Assembly (NCBI RefSeq): GCF_006636215.1
Contig: NZ_VIFM01000031.1
Coordinates: forward strand, 1-64,000
Direction of reading: 5' to 3'
Length of the DNA: 64,000 nucleotides
Origin: Myxococcus llanfairpwllgwyngyllgogerychwyrndrobwllllantysiliogogogochensis
GTDB lineage: Bacteria; Myxococcota; Myxococcia; Myxococcales; Myxococcaceae
The notes under the pieces are model-generated. The model had not been told where the DNA came from, did no database searches, and was given only the letters and a program-made list of their open reading frames with translations. This document shows, one piece after another, positions 62,150-64,000 of the stretch (position 1 is its first letter; the number at the start of each line of letters is the position of its first letter). The position numbers were made by a program, and so were the translations under genes.

Positions 62150-63079
62150 CTACTGGGGCTGGGCGCCACTCACGACGAAGGCCTGGGTGCTGTCGCGGCC
62201 GGAGGCGAGCTGCACCGTCACCGGGTCACCGGGCGTGGTGGAGATGCTCACGCTCGCCGGGGACTCCACGTCCACCTGGAACGTGCCCGGGATGAGGAAC
62301 TTGAAGGTGGCCTCGAAGGTGCCGTCCGCGTTTTCATCGGTCAGCGGAAGCGTCTCGCGGCTGCCCGCGTCGTTGATGAGCACCGCGTGGAAGTCCGCGA
62401 GCGTCACCGCGGTTCCTTCCACCGTGGGGAGCACCACGCCGGCGCCGAGCTTCACCTCGACGGTGATGCTCGCGGACGCCGTCACCTCGGCCGCCTTGAT
62501 GACGGGGCTCATCACCCAGCGGCCGGAGTTGCCCGCCTCCTTGCCAAAGCTCTGCGCCACGTCGAAGTCGACCAGGAGGATCTTCTGCTCGCCCTCGATG
62601 GTCAGCTTCTCGTCGAACTTCACCTTCAGCCCCGACGAGCCGTAGCTCGGCATGTGGAGCTGGCCGGCGACGACGGCGCCCTCGGGAAGTCCCGCGTAGT
62701 TGTTGGAGGTGGCGAAGATGGACGTGGAGCCATCCGCGTTCTTCGTCTCCAGGTAGCCGCCGGTGATGACGAAGCGAAGCTGGGAGTAGTCCCCGTCGGG
62801 AACGACGGCCTCGGAGACGAGCTCGGAGGTCGAGTTGGCCAGGTCCAACAGGCTGACGGTGACGGGCTCGTCGCGCAGGACGACGCGGCCGCCTTCCTCG
62901 TCGCCACCCTGGAGATAGATCTGCGAGATGGTGACCACCGCGGTCTCCACGCCGTCGCCGGGGGCATCGGTCAGCAGGATGGAGACTTTTCCGTCTCCGC
63001 TACCACAGCCCATCAGTGGCAATAGCAATGCGATGGCGAACCCCGCGACGAGGTTCGCACGGCGAGCATGAGTCAACAT
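62150..63079 (-). CDS. DUF4382 lipoprotein
   Basis: 309 residues. Lipoprotein signal with LLPLMGC (Cys about residue 25). VSILLTDAPGDGVETAVVTISQIYLQG and LLDLANSTSELVSEAVVPDGDYSQLRFVITGGYLE fit DUF4382, a beta-sandwich of unknown function common in bacteroidetes and proteobacteria. The C-terminal 120 residues (VEVKLGAGVVLPTVEGTAVTLADF ...) form a second beta-rich domain ending in a Gln-rich tail. Start 63079 has GGAG upstream. Surface protein in all likelihood. Confidence 0.82.
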   Translation of the reverse strand: MLTHARRANLVAGFAIALLLPLMGCGSGDGKVSILLTDAPGDGVETAVVTISQIYLQGGDEEGGRVVLRDEPVTVSLLDLANSTSELVSEAVVPDGDYSQLRFVITGGYLETKNADGSTSIFATSNNYAGLPEGAVVAGQLHMPSYGSSGLKVKFDEKLTIEGEQKILLVDFDVAQSFGKEAGNSGRWVMSPVIKAAEVTASASITVEVKLGAGVVLPTVEGTAVTLADFHAVLINDAGSRETLPLTDENADGTFEATFKFLIPGTFQVDVESPASVSISTTPGDPVTVQLASGRDSTQAFVVSGAQPQ

Positions 63080-63241
63080 GGGGGGCTTGCTCCGGCAGGG
63101 GGCCGTGAAGACAACGGGCCGTTTCGACCGAAAATGACTCACGCCGGAGCCCATCGGCCACACGCGGAATTTCAGCCTTGGCTGCCCGCAGGGGCTGTAG
63201 GTGGAGAATTCCGGGATGTCCTGGGCAGGCGAGTCCTGAGG

Positions 63242-63278
63242 CTCACCCACCGTGGAGCCAGGGCTCACGGTGGGCGAG
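63242..63278. terminator. GC-rich hairpin after the sigma-54 activator
   Basis: CTCACCCACCGTG (63242-63254) pairs with CACGGTGGGCGAG (63266-63278), one mismatch, 11-base loop. Located 14 bases downstream of the sigma-54 activator stop on the minus strand. No T-run, as in many high-GC terminators. Confidence 0.5.
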
Positions 63279-63292
63279 AGTCGCCCGTCGAC

Positions 63293-64000
<708 letters not shown>

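Overview
The window is very GC-rich DNA (roughly 70 % G+C by eye) with densely packed genes, many surface lipoproteins and beta-barrel proteins, a large NRPS, two-component and sigma-54 regulators and a complete GlgE glucan pathway. This combination points to a myxobacterium of the Myxococcus/Corallococcus/Pyxidicoccus type. The assignment is inferred from gene content and style; no 16S or other marker gene is present. No tRNA, rRNA, CRISPR array or intact mobile element was found.

Layout. (1) 1-6.6 kb: the downstream end of a non-ribosomal peptide pathway. An NRPS ends in a condensation domain and is followed on the same strand by an alpha-oxoamine-synthase-like PLP enzyme, a CitE-like lyase, a MaoC-type hydratase and an MDR oxidoreductase; an ornithine-cyclodeaminase family gene lies convergent to them. 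(2) 6.7-13.1 kb: a formylglycine-generating enzyme divergent from aspartate 4-decarboxylase, then periplasmic asparaginase, a membrane protein and a BASS-type transporter. (3) 13.1-20.7 kb: a membrane-anchored patatin, a SulP transporter, a DUF1254/DUF1214 protein and an outer-membrane protein. (4) 20.7-24.3 kb: an accessory island of visibly lower GC with a kelch-like surface protein, an IS3 transposase remnant and a lipoprotein toxin/immunity pair. (5) 24.4-32.7 kb: an HAD phosphatase, an AspT-type antiporter, an OMP, a second SulP, a zinc peptidase/ATP-grasp pair, and a guanidinium exporter behind a guanidine-III riboswitch. (6) 32.7-33.9 kb: a second lipoprotein toxin (HNH type) with a SUKH immunity gene. 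(7) 33.9-44 kb: OMP, M20 amidohydrolase, RelE-like protein, alpha/beta hydrolase, chemoreceptor, MFS carrier, a polyprenyl synthetase/regulator/GGCT operon and small proteins. (8) 44.4-51.7 kb: the glgE-treS-mak-glgB operon ending in a strong terminator. (9) 51.8-64 kb: an ECF sigma factor, a two-component system, an ankyrin-double-SUKH protein, a patatin fusion protein, secreted proteins, a DUF4382 lipoprotein and the end of a sigma-54 activator.

How genes work together. The four glg genes form a closed route from trehalose through maltose and maltose-1-phosphate to branched alpha-glucan. Asparaginase and aspartate decarboxylase would convert Asn to Asp to Ala, and the AspT-like carrier at 25-27 kb could exchange these amino acids. 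The guanidine riboswitch makes the SMR protein a guanidinium exporter rather than a general drug pump. The two toxin/immunity pairs share a lipoprotein signal peptide, a C-terminal nuclease-like domain and an immediately adjacent downstream partner gene. This resembles the SitA/SitI toxins that myxobacteria transfer by outer-membrane exchange, and they are the most interesting candidates for undescribed biology here.
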